Positions 1 through 5,219 are shown, numbered from the stretch's first letter. The stretch is DNA of 5,219 nt from Chloroflexia bacterium (GCA_013698305.1 JACCVC010000009.1:1-5219), one strand, 5' to 3'. Notes: generated by a model not told the origin, from the letters alone. Numbers and translations: made by a program.

Positions 1-140
1 AGCAACAGCGCCTTGACCTCCTGCTTGAAGGCGCGGGCCGTTTTGCTCAGCGCCCGCCGGTTGCCGACGGTGACGTACTGGTTGTTTACCCCCGGCGGCA
101 GTGGCAGGGTCAACCTGAGCGAAACCGTCTCCGAGGTCAC
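1..140 (-). CDS. RusA-family crossover junction endodeoxyribonuclease, N-terminal part (cut by window edge)
   Basis: Reading the minus strand from a GTG at 140-138 gives 46 codons without a stop, running off the left edge. The product contains TLPLPPGVNNQYVTVGNRRA at about residues 11-30, followed by LSKTARAFKQEVKALL. This matches the RusA N-terminal pattern in order: a beta strand ending in LPxPPxxN, a short basic turn, a Ser-x-x-x-x-x-[YF] segment, then a helix. RusA enzymes are small homodimeric Mg-dependent nucleases (about 120-150 residues) that resolve Holliday junctions. The catalytic aspartates lie further on and are outside the window. The GTG overlaps the TGA of the upstream rRNA methyltransferase (GTGA at 140-137), so translation is probably coupled; no strong Shine-Dalgarno is seen. 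E. coli RusA comes from a cryptic prophage, but no other phage gene is visible here. The family call is firm for so short a piece; activity cannot be judged. Confidence 0.75.
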   Translation of the reverse strand, partial: MTSETVSLRLTLPLPPGVNNQYVTVGNRRALSKTARAFKQEVKALL

Positions 141-1486
141 GCGGCGTCGCTGCGCTGGAGGTGACCGACAAGCTCGACGTGATGCGTCTGCGGGAACATG
201 TCGAAGGCATCGACCGAGACCAGTTCGTAGCCTCCGTCCAGCAACCCTCGGACGTCGCGGGCAAACGTCGCCGGGTCGCACGACACCGCCGCGATGTGGG
301 TTGGGTTCAGCCGGATCATGCCCTCGATCACCTTGGTTCCCGCGCCCGCGCGGGGCGGGTCAAACACGACCAGCGAGACCTTGCCCATCGCCGACCGATC
401 CTCGGCAATCCATTGCTCGACCGGTGTGGTGATGATGCGGACATTGGTGTCCTCATCGTCCGCGCCGGTGTTCTCGCCGGCGAACTTCGTGGATGTCTTG
501 TCGACCTCCACGCCGATCACTCTGCTGAACCGGTCAGCCATGTGCGCGGTGAACAGGCCGACGCCGCAGTAGAGATCGATGGCGAGCTCCGACTCCTCCA
601 TCGCCACGTCCGCGATCTCCAGCACCCGCTCCAGCAGGCGCTCGGCAATGGGAATGTTTGGCTGAAAGAAGCACTCGGCGTTGTAGCGAAACAGCTTGTC
701 GCCGACGGTGCGCATGATCAACTGGGATCGGGTGGCGCCGGTCGGTTCCAGCGTCAGCCCCACGTCGCCCTCGACGCCGCGATACTCAAATGCCTGGCGG
801 CTCACCATCCCGGCGGCGAAATCTTCGCGCAGGGTTGCGAGCAACGTGTTCAGGTTGGGCGTGACGATCGGGCAGGCCTGGACATCGACCACCTGGTGGG
901 AGTTGGCCATGAAGTACCCCACCTTGCGCTGCTTCTGGTCCAGCTGCCACTCCGCCCGCGAGCGGTATTCCAGCGGGTTGGGCGACGCCGTCATGGCGAT
1001 CTCCGGCATCGGATCGATCTTGCCGATCCGGCGCAGGCTGTCCTGGGTCATCGTCACCTTGGTCGCGAGCTGGTCCTCATAGGAGAACTGCTGGAAATCA
1101 CACCCGCCGCAGACAGGGAAGTAGGGACACGGCGCTTCCACCCGCTGCGGCGACGGCTCCAGGATCTCCAAAATCTGCGCCTGCATCACCTTGCCGCGAT
1201 GGCTGCGCACCTTGGCCATGATCCGGTCGCCGGGAACCGTCTCCGGGACGAATACCGTCTGCCCGTCGTGAAACCCGATGCCCTTGCCGTCGCCGACGAT
1301 GCGCTCGATCGTGACCTCGATCGGCTCGATGTCGGGAGGCGCGGTGATCCCCCTGCCGCGATTGGCGGGCCGTCGGCCCGGGCGGCGATTGGGATTGCGA
1401 TCCGGATGTGTGCGGCGAGGCGGTCGTGGTGTGCTGGTTTCAGGGGATTCGGATTCGGTTTCTGCTTCTGAGCGATCACGGGACAT
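137..1486 (-). CDS. rlmD: 23S rRNA (uracil-5-)-methyltransferase, RlmD/RumA type, TRAM domain and 4Fe-4S cluster
   Basis: This 449-residue protein of the TrmA/RumA family transfers a methyl group from S-adenosylmethionine to C5 of a uridine, most likely in 23S rRNA. Residues 1-52 are a charged, Arg/Pro-rich, probably disordered tail. A TRAM RNA-binding domain follows at about 54-112. Cys120, Cys126 and Cys129 (C-x5-C-x2-C) with Cys205 are the expected 4Fe-4S ligands. The FFQPN stretch lies near 273, SAM motif I (DLYCGVGLFT) at 304-313, and DPPRAGAG at 376-383. The nucleophile is Cys403 in SCDPAT and the likely general base is Glu438; their spacing of 35 equals that of E. coli RumA Cys389/Glu424. 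The ATG at 1486 was chosen because GGAAGGA lies eight bases upstream and the family domains begin soon after. The open frame continues upstream to 2068, but only antisense to purN. The exact target base (U1939, U747 or both) cannot be decided. Confidence 0.93.
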   Translation of the reverse strand: MSRDRSEAETESESPETSTPRPPRRTHPDRNPNRRPGRRPANRGRGITAPPDIEPIEVTIERIVGDGKGIGFHDGQTVFVPETVPGDRIMAKVRSHRGKVMQAQILEILEPSPQRVEAPCPYFPVCGGCDFQQFSYEDQLATKVTMTQDSLRRIGKIDPMPEIAMTASPNPLEYRSRAEWQLDQKQRKVGYFMANSHQVVDVQACPIVTPNLNTLLATLREDFAAGMVSRQAFEYRGVEGDVGLTLEPTGATRSQLIMRTVGDKLFRYNAECFFQPNIPIAERLLERVLEIADVAMEESELAIDLYCGVGLFTAHMADRFSRVIGVEVDKTSTKFAGENTGADDEDTNVRIITTPVEQWIAEDRSAMGKVSLVVFDPPRAGAGTKVIEGMIRLNPTHIAAVSCDPATFARDVRGLLDGGYELVSVDAFDMFPQTHHVELVGHLQRSDAA

Positions 1487-1494
1487 ACTGCGGG

Positions 1495-1501
1495 TCCTTC
1501 C
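1495..1501 (-). promoter_or_regulatory. Ribosome binding site of the rRNA methyltransferase
   Basis: The minus strand reads GGAAGGA, then eight bases, then ATG at 1486. This is the best Shine-Dalgarno near any candidate start in this frame, and it decides the start against upstream candidates that would place nearly 200 extra codons antisense to purN. Confidence 0.7.
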
Positions 1502-1509
1502 GGGGTGGG

Positions 1510-1538
1510 CTGACACGTTCTGCATCCTGTAGTGTAAC
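1510..1538 (+). promoter_or_regulatory. Possible sigma-70-type promoter for purN and the antiporter
   Basis: CTGACA at 1510-1515 (five of six to TTGACA) is followed after 17 bases by TGTAAC at 1533-1538 (four of six to TATAAT). Transcription would start near 1545. That is downstream of the GTG at 1541, so it argues against that GTG as the purN start and for the ATG at 1568 or 1595. The location, between divergent genes, is right. Short matches like these arise by chance, so this is an inference. On the other strand TACACT at 1536-1531 could be a -10 for the methyltransferase, but no -35 goes with it. Confidence 0.35.
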
Positions 1539-1539
1539 G

Positions 1540-1554
1540 GGTGCGCGACGCACC
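1540..1554. repeat. Short perfect inverted repeat in the divergent promoter region
   Basis: GGTGCG (1540-1545) and CGCACC (1549-1554) are exact reverse complements separated by CGA. The repeat sits just downstream of the possible purN -10 box and close to the possible -10 of the methyltransferase on the other strand. It could be an operator or a small leader hairpin. A six-base repeat in GC-rich DNA can be chance. Confidence 0.3.
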
Positions 1555-1567
1555 GAGGCGGCTGGCG

Positions 1568-2254
1568 ATGGAGACGACGTTGACGGGGTGGACGATGACG
1601 CAGGCAGGACATGGCGGGCACGACAGCGAACGGTCTTGGCGATTCGGCGTGTTGCTGTCCGGATCGGGTCGGACGCTCGACAACCTTTTGCAGGTGATCG
1701 ACCGGGACGAGCTGGATGCCGAGATCGTGGCCGTGGTCAGTTCCCGCTCGGCGGTGCGGGGGGTCGAGATCGCGCGGGACGCCGGAGTTCCGGTCGAGGT
1801 CGTCACCCGCAACGCGTATCCCGATGCTGGCGCGCACAGCCGGGCAATCTATGACGCGGTCGAGCCGTACCGGCCGGATTTGCTGATACTGGCAGGCTAC
1901 CTGCGGCAGATGGTGGTCGCTCCGGAGTGGGAAGGACGCATGCTCAACATTCATCCGGCGCTGCTGCCCCAGGCGGCGGAGTACGCGGCGGGTCGGGGCA
2001 GATATGGCGATGCCGTGCATGCGGCGGTGCTGGATCGCGGCGACACGGTTTCCGGCGCGACGGTGCATGTCGTCGCCGACGCCTATGACGCCGGCCCGCC
2101 GGTGTTGCAGTGTGAGGTGCCGGTATTGCCTGACGACACGGTGACGTCACTTGCGGCCCGGGTGTTCGCGGCGGAGTGCGAGCTCTACCCCGAGGCGATT
2201 CGGCGGTACATGGAGGCGCATTCCGAGCTACGTCGAGGCGAGCGAGCACGATGA
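1568..2254 (+). CDS. purN: Phosphoribosylglycinamide formyltransferase (PurN-like)
   Basis: This 228-residue cytosolic enzyme probably transfers formyl from N10-formyltetrahydrofolate to glycinamide ribonucleotide, the third step of purine synthesis. Visible family features are the phosphate-binding loop LLSGSGRTLDNL (29-40), LLILAGYLRQM (105-115) and NIHPALLP (127-134). The catalytic trio is Asn127, His129 and Asp174 (in DAYDAGPPVLQ), matching E. coli Asn106, His108 and Asp144. Between His129 and Asp174 there are about nine more residues than in E. coli, resembling PurN proteins that carry a GGKGMYG-type loop; here it reads AAGRGRYGDAVH. The loop has Arg-Thr where E. coli has Ser-Asn, so a related formyltransferase role is possible. 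Start: ATG 1568 has GAGG nine bases upstream. GTG 1541 lies above the likely transcription start, and ATG 1595 (219 residues) is also possible. The stop overlaps the antiporter start as ATGA. Confidence 0.85.
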   Translation: METTLTGWTMTQAGHGGHDSERSWRFGVLLSGSGRTLDNLLQVIDRDELDAEIVAVVSSRSAVRGVEIARDAGVPVEVVTRNAYPDAGAHSRAIYDAVEPYRPDLLILAGYLRQMVVAPEWEGRMLNIHPALLPQAAEYAAGRGRYGDAVHAAVLDRGDTVSGATVHVVADAYDAGPPVLQCEVPVLPDDTVTSLAARVFAAECELYPEAIRRYMEAHSELRRGERAR

Positions 2255-3588
2255 CATTCAACTACTGGTTCGTGATTGTCGGCGTGCTGCTGGTGGTGAT
2301 GGCGGTTGCGCGTCCGATCTTCGGACGGTTGCCGATTTCCACGCCCATGATGTACCTCGCGGTCGGCATCGCGTTCGGTGAACAGGGGCTCGCGCTGGTC
2401 GACATCGACCCGTTCGAGGATGCCGGGTTGATCGAGCGCGTCACCGAGATCGCCGTGATCGTCTCGCTGTTTACGGCTGGACTCAAGTTGCGGGTGCCGT
2501 TGCGCGACCGGCTTTGGCGGGTGCCCATCCTGCTGGCGTTTGTGTCGATGATCGTCACCGTCGGGCTGATCACGGCTGTCGGCTATTACTGGCTCGGAAT
2601 GTCCCTCGGCCTGGCGGTGCTGTTCGGTGCGGTGCTTGCGCCTACCGACCCTGTGCTCGCCGCGGACGTCCAGGTGACCGATACCCGCGACCGGGATCCA
2701 ATCCGGTTTTCCCTGACCGGCGAGGCAGGACTCAACGATGGCACTGCCTTCCCGTTCCTGATGCTGGGGCTCGGCCTGCTTGGGCTTCACGAACTTGGCT
2801 CTGGCGGGCGAACCTGGTGGCTGATCGATGTGCTTTGGGCGATACCGGGCGGCCTGGTGATTGGGGCCGCCCTCGGCACCGCCATCGGCTCGTTCGTGCT
2901 TTACCTGCGGAAGCAGCACACACATGTCCTCGGGGGTGAGGAGTTTCTTACCCTGGGCCTCATCTCGCTTTCCTACGGTGTGGCGTTGTTGGCGCACACC
3001 TACGGATTCCTGGCGGTATTCGCCGCCGGAGTGGCGATGCGGAAGATCGAGCAGCGAACGACCGGCGAGGAGAACGATCCGGAAGAAGTGCTCGAGGAGG
3101 TCGTGCAAAGCGAGACGGCAAATCAGCCGGAGATGCACCCTCGCGCTGCTCCCGCGCACTTGACACGGTCCGTGCTGCACTTCAACGAGCAGCTCGAGCG
3201 ACTTGGCGAAGTCGGGGTGATGTTGCTTATCGGGACCATGATCTCGACGCGGTACCTGCCGATGGTGGCGCTGTGGTTCGTGCCGTTGCTGTTCCTCGTG
3301 ATTCGCCCGATCGCGGCTGCGGCGGCATTGGTCAGGTCAGACACGTCGAATCTGCAGCGCGGACTAATTAGCTGGTTCGGCGTGCGTGGAATTGGCTCTG
3401 TGTACTACCTGATGTACGCCGTCGTGCATGGGCTCGAGGAAGATGTCGCGCGTGAGTTGATCGGCCTCACCCTCACCGTCGTGGCGTCATCGGTGGTGAT
3501 TCACGGCATCATGGTGTCGCCGATAATGCTTTGGTACAAACGCCGGGAGGGTGGACGCTCCTGGATAGATCGAGGCAGGGCCGGTTAG
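2251..3588 (+). CDS. Cation/proton antiporter, CPA1 (NhaP-type) family
   Basis: This 445-residue inner-membrane protein probably exchanges Na+ (or K+) for H+ in pH and salt homeostasis. About 12 hydrophobic segments are visible, near 5-21, 31-48, 62-80, 90-112, 115-134, 157-180, 189-219 (probably two), 233-263, 322-336, 338-361, 374-393 and 403-428. CPA1 hallmarks are PTDPVL (Thr132, Asp133) and GEAGLNDG (Glu158, Asn162, Asp163). The Asp133-to-Asn162 spacing is close to that of archaeal NhaP, where these residues bind the ion. WFGVRGIGSVYYL (375-387) is the conserved late-helix motif. A hydrophilic, Glu-rich loop at about 264-318 is probably cytoplasmic. The ATG at 2251 was chosen over an ATG at 2176, which would add 25 residues within purN, because the membrane domain starts directly and ATGA overlaps the purN stop. 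GAGG at 2235-2238 is rather far upstream, so coupling probably matters. The family is firm; the ion is not known. Confidence 0.9.
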   Translation: MTFNYWFVIVGVLLVVMAVARPIFGRLPISTPMMYLAVGIAFGEQGLALVDIDPFEDAGLIERVTEIAVIVSLFTAGLKLRVPLRDRLWRVPILLAFVSMIVTVGLITAVGYYWLGMSLGLAVLFGAVLAPTDPVLAADVQVTDTRDRDPIRFSLTGEAGLNDGTAFPFLMLGLGLLGLHELGSGGRTWWLIDVLWAIPGGLVIGAALGTAIGSFVLYLRKQHTHVLGGEEFLTLGLISLSYGVALLAHTYGFLAVFAAGVAMRKIEQRTTGEENDPEEVLEEVVQSETANQPEMHPRAAPAHLTRSVLHFNEQLERLGEVGVMLLIGTMISTRYLPMVALWFVPLLFLVIRPIAAAAALVRSDTSNLQRGLISWFGVRGIGSVYYLMYAVVHGLEEDVARELIGLTLTVVASSVVIHGIMVSPIMLWYKRREGGRSWIDRGRAG

Positions 3589-3593
3589 GCAGG

Positions 3594-4217
3594 TCATGTG
3601 GGCGGTGTTTCACTTCCCGGCCCAGCGTTTGTCATGAAGACGAGATCGCCCGTGCGCAGGATGCCGGTTTCCCGCACCGATGCGTAGAACCCGCGCATCC
3701 CGTCGTTCAGGAACTGCAGCGCCTCAGTCACGGATCGGTCCGGCTTCCTCTCGTTCGGGAACGCCAGGCAGAACTTGCTGAACTCGACGCAAGGTGTCGC
3801 GACCTCCACCTCGACGAGTTCCACGACGCCGTCCTCGTTGACCGCAACGAGATTCGGCGCGAGCGTCTGGAGGGAGTGCGGATCATCGCAGGCAATGAGG
3901 ATATTCTCGCCCGCGATACCGTCGGTGAGACGATCGCCGAATCGGTCCCGCATCGCGCCGTAGTGGCTGGTGAACCCGATCGAGATGCCATTCTCGCCGC
4001 GAAACTTCGATGTCTCGTGGGTCTCGTTATGGACATCCTCCAGCGTCGTGCCGTCGTCGAGCACGCCGCGGACGCCGGTGGCGTCCAGCATGAGCCTGGG
4101 GACGACGATGATCGCCGCCGGATCGTACCAGCTGTGCGGGCGGTTGCCCCGCTTGAGATTCGCGGTCTGCACCTGCAACCGGACGATCCTGCCAATGAGT
4201 TGGTGATCTTCAGTCAT
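3594..4217 (-). CDS. MOSC-domain-like protein
   Basis: This 207-residue, apparently soluble protein has no signal peptide or membrane segment. It fits a stand-alone MOSC (molybdenum-cofactor sulfurase C-terminal) domain. IGRIVRLQVQT (8-18) resembles the opening strand. DGIAGENILI (99-108) matches the conserved G-x-x-GEN turn. TPCVEF (141-146) carries the conserved cysteine (Cys143), and GFYASV followed by TGILRTGDLVFM (about 177-195) matches the usual end with its G-x-[IL]-x-x-GD turn. MOSC proteins are thought to carry or transfer sulfur through this cysteine, and relatives such as YiiM and YuaD detoxify N-hydroxylated bases; the substrate here is unknown. A start at ATG 4217 overlaps the grpB stop as ATGA and begins just before the domain; an ATG at 4241 lies inside grpB. 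The stop is five bases from the convergent antiporter stop. Residues 20-75 match nothing I recognise, so the assignment is good but not certain. Confidence 0.65.
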   Translation of the reverse strand: MTEDHQLIGRIVRLQVQTANLKRGNRPHSWYDPAAIIVVPRLMLDATGVRGVLDDGTTLEDVHNETHETSKFRGENGISIGFTSHYGAMRDRFGDRLTDGIAGENILIACDDPHSLQTLAPNLVAVNEDGVVELVEVEVATPCVEFSKFCLAFPNERKPDRSVTEALQFLNDGMRGFYASVRETGILRTGDLVFMTNAGPGSETPPT

Positions 4218-4792
4218 GATCTCGTCGCCCGTTCCATCCACGCGGTAATCTCTCGCACGACCTCATCCTTGGCGTCGGCGTACTCCTGCATGTAGGTCCA
4301 GTTCCTGCCAGCCAGCTCGCGTTTGGCGCTGGCGTAACGGTCGCGGTCGTCGGGATGGTCCCGGAGCCAGTCGCGGAAAGTGAGATGGCGGTCGACCTCA
4401 GCCGATTCAGCGGACCAGACATGAAGATTGAGGTTGATGTTCGGGCCCTTGAAGACGCGGTGCGCGTGGCCATCGTATTCCTCACTGATCCGGAGCACGT
4501 AGCCCGCCGCTTCCAGGTCTGGGACGTAGGCAGCGTCGTCGGCCGCATCCTCGACGGCGAGCAGGATGTCGATGCAGGGCTTGGCGACAAGGCCGGGCAC
4601 GGCGGTCGATCCCATATGCTCGATCATGATCGCGCGTTCACCGAGTGCGCCGCGAATGCGGTCCGCCTGACGCTGGAACATCGCCGGCCAGGCGGGGTCA
4701 TACTCCACCAGGGTCACCTGCCCGTTGACGGCGGTCCTGGTGTTGACCGGTTTCGCAGGGTCGGCGTCGGGAGCGTGCGGATCGAAACTCAT
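4214..4792 (-). CDS. GrpB-family (UPF0157) nucleotidyltransferase-fold protein
   Basis: This 192-residue cytosolic protein carries the GrpB/UPF0157 signature. VEYDPAWPAMF (29-39) opens the domain, and IEHMGSTAVPGLVAKPCID (57-75) contains the His59, Gly61-Ser62, AKP and Asp75 pattern of the nucleotidyltransferase-like fold. NLNLHVW (120-126) and LTFRDWLRDHPDDRDRYASA (137-156) follow, as in the family, with a closing helix. The same domain occurs fused to dephospho-CoA kinase in mycobacteria, but the reaction of stand-alone members is not established. About 26 polar residues precede the domain. ATG 4792 is preferred because GAGG lies six bases upstream (4802-4799); an ATG at 4870 would add a 26-residue, non-family extension across the intergenic hairpin. 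The stop overlaps the start of the MOSC-like gene (ATGA), so the two are probably one operon. The family call is firm; the function is unknown. Confidence 0.88.
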   Translation of the reverse strand: MSFDPHAPDADPAKPVNTRTAVNGQVTLVEYDPAWPAMFQRQADRIRGALGERAIMIEHMGSTAVPGLVAKPCIDILLAVEDAADDAAYVPDLEAAGYVLRISEEYDGHAHRVFKGPNINLNLHVWSAESAEVDRHLTFRDWLRDHPDDRDRYASAKRELAGRNWTYMQEYADAKDEVVREITAWMERATRS

Positions 4793-4817
4793 GGCGTGCC
4801 TCGCTGAATCGTGACCG

Positions 4818-4843
4818 AACCCGCTTGACGTTTCAGGCGGGTT
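4818..4843. terminator. Intergenic hairpin between the aldehyde dehydrogenase and grpB; possible terminator
   Basis: AACCCGC (4818-4824) pairs with GCGGGTT (4837-4843), with a further TGA/TCA pairing inside and a four-base loop. Read on the plus strand, the stem is continuous (about 11 pairs including a G-U) and runs into TTTCT. Read on the minus strand, the strand of both flanking genes, there is one internal A-C mismatch and only TT follows. The position fits the end of the aldehyde dehydrogenase transcript, but as a rho-independent terminator it is weak in that direction. It could also be a leader hairpin of grpB or act on antisense transcription. Confidence 0.45.
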
Positions 4844-4868
4844 TCTGCGCCAATCGGGACAGCGTTGC

Positions 4869-4898
4869 ATGATACTCGAACGGAACCCGATCTGAGAA
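4869..4898 (-). promoter_or_regulatory. Possible promoter of the grpB-MOSC operon
   Basis: On the minus strand TTCTCA (4898-4893, four of six to TTGACA) is followed after 18 bases by TATCAT (4874-4869, five of six to TATAAT). Transcription would start near 4862, giving a leader of about 70 bases before the grpB ATG that would contain the hairpin at 4818-4843. It lies directly after the aldehyde dehydrogenase stop. The -10 is good, the -35 is poor, and there is no other support. Confidence 0.3.
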
Positions 4899-4899
4899 G

Positions 4900-5219
4900 T
4901 CAGGCGATGTAGACGGTCTTGGCGTACGCGAATTCGCGGATTCCCAGCTCGGACAGCTCCCGACCGTACCCGGAGGCCTTCACGCCGCCGAACGGCAGAC
5001 GCGGGTCGGACTTGACGAAGGCGTTGACGAAACAGCTTCCCGCCTCGAGCCGTTCGGCGGCGATCTTCTCGCCACGCGCCACGTCCCCGGTGAACACCGC
5101 CGCGCCGAGCCCATAAGGCGTGTCGTTGGCGATGCGGATGGCGTCCTCCTCGTCCCGGGCGGCGATCACGGCGGCGACGGGGCCGAAGACCTCCTCGTCG
5201 TAGGCGGGCATGCCCTTCT
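4900..5219 (-). CDS. Aldehyde dehydrogenase, succinate-semialdehyde dehydrogenase-like, C-terminal part (cut by window edge)
   Basis: The last 105 codons of a longer gene; the frame stays open through the right edge, so the Met at 5211 is internal. The piece reads KGMPAYDEEVFGPVAAV, then NDTPYGLGAAVFTGD, GSCFVNAF and LPFGGVKASGYGRE, ending FAYAKTVYIA. This order (EEVFGPV, NxTxYGL, xVN, PFGGxKxSGxGRE) is the normal C-terminal third of the NAD(P)-dependent aldehyde dehydrogenase superfamily. The SDPRLPFGGVK and GRELSELGIREF wording is typical of the prokaryotic succinate-semialdehyde dehydrogenase group (E. coli Sad/YneI and GabD1-like). Such enzymes oxidise succinate semialdehyde to succinate in GABA breakdown, though related members act on other aldehydes. 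The catalytic Cys and Glu are outside the window, so substrate and cofactor cannot be judged. The stop is 107 bases before grpB, with a hairpin between, so it is probably a separate transcription unit. Confidence 0.92.
   Translation of the reverse strand, partial: KGMPAYDEEVFGPVAAVIAARDEEDAIRIANDTPYGLGAAVFTGDVARGEKIAAERLEAGSCFVNAFVKSDPRLPFGGVKASGYGRELSELGIREFAYAKTVYIA

Noticed and set aside
13..432. Plus-strand open frame at the left edge
   Set aside because: The product is Arg/Pro/Ser-rich and overlaps both the RusA and methyltransferase genes, which have clear motifs on the other strand.
161..1471. Long plus-strand open frame opposite the methyltransferase gene
   Set aside because: Its translation is Arg/Asp/His-rich with no recognisable domain, while the opposite strand carries all RlmD motifs. 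It is a GC-rich shadow frame.
1487..2068. Upstream extension of the methyltransferase frame on the minus strand (nearly 200 extra codons)
   Set aside because: It lies antisense to purN, its translation is low-complexity and Arg/His/Pro-rich with no family match, and a good Shine-Dalgarno supports the ATG at 1486.
2185..3180. Minus-strand open frame of 331 codons opposite the antiporter
   Set aside because: The product is His/Gln/Arg-rich without membrane segments or motifs; the sense strand encodes a clear CPA1 antiporter.
3531..4295. Plus-strand open frame of 254 codons across the MOSC-like gene
   Set aside because: It overlaps the antiporter end and runs antisense to two genes with family motifs; its product shows no domain.
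4355..4807. Plus-strand open frame of 150 codons opposite grpB
   Set aside because: The minus strand carries the GrpB signature; this frame has no match and no convincing ribosome binding site.
1..5219. CRISPR arrays, tRNA genes, transposon ends, long direct repeats, or a defence or secondary-metabolite system
   Set aside because: No repeated spacer-like units, cloverleaf candidates, transposase motifs or toxin-antitoxin-like pairs were seen; nearly all bases belong to recognised genes.

Overview
The window is a gene-dense, GC-rich stretch of bacterial chromosome. It holds four complete protein genes, one partial gene cut by the right edge, and one partial gene cut by the left edge that starts with GTG. 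No rRNA, tRNA, CRISPR array, insertion sequence or phage structural gene is visible. The gene content is mainly housekeeping. Base composition and the style of the proteins would fit a free-living GC-rich lineage such as Chloroflexota (Thermomicrobia-like) or a similar group. That placement is a weak guess, because nothing here is a lineage marker.

Layout from left to right. A minus-strand pair fills 1-1486: an RlmD/RumA-type 23S rRNA uracil-C5 methyltransferase (137-1486), then the start of a RusA-type Holliday-junction resolvase (1-140), joined by a GTGA stop/start overlap. A short divergent promoter region (about 1487-1567) separates this pair from a plus-strand pair: a PurN-like glycinamide ribonucleotide formyltransferase (1568-2254) and a CPA1/NhaP-type cation/proton antiporter (2251-3588), joined by an ATGA overlap. 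Only five bases after the antiporter stop, this pair meets a convergent minus-strand pair: a GrpB-family (UPF0157) nucleotidyltransferase-fold protein (4214-4792), then a MOSC-domain-like protein (3594-4217), again joined by an ATGA overlap. A 107-base gap carrying a hairpin and a possible promoter separates grpB from the C-terminal end of an NAD(P)-dependent aldehyde dehydrogenase of the succinate-semialdehyde dehydrogenase type (4900 to beyond 5219, minus strand).

How the genes work together. Each of the three gene pairs is coupled by a four-base overlap, so co-translation is likely within each pair, but no common pathway links them. rRNA methylation and junction resolution, purine synthesis and ion homeostasis, and GrpB plus MOSC look like compact-genome pairings rather than one system. 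I found no convincing sign of an undescribed multi-gene system. The points most worth a second look are the GrpB-MOSC pair, the GTG-started RusA gene, the altered loops in PurN, and the hairpin upstream of grpB, whose better-paired form is on the strand opposite to the flanking genes.
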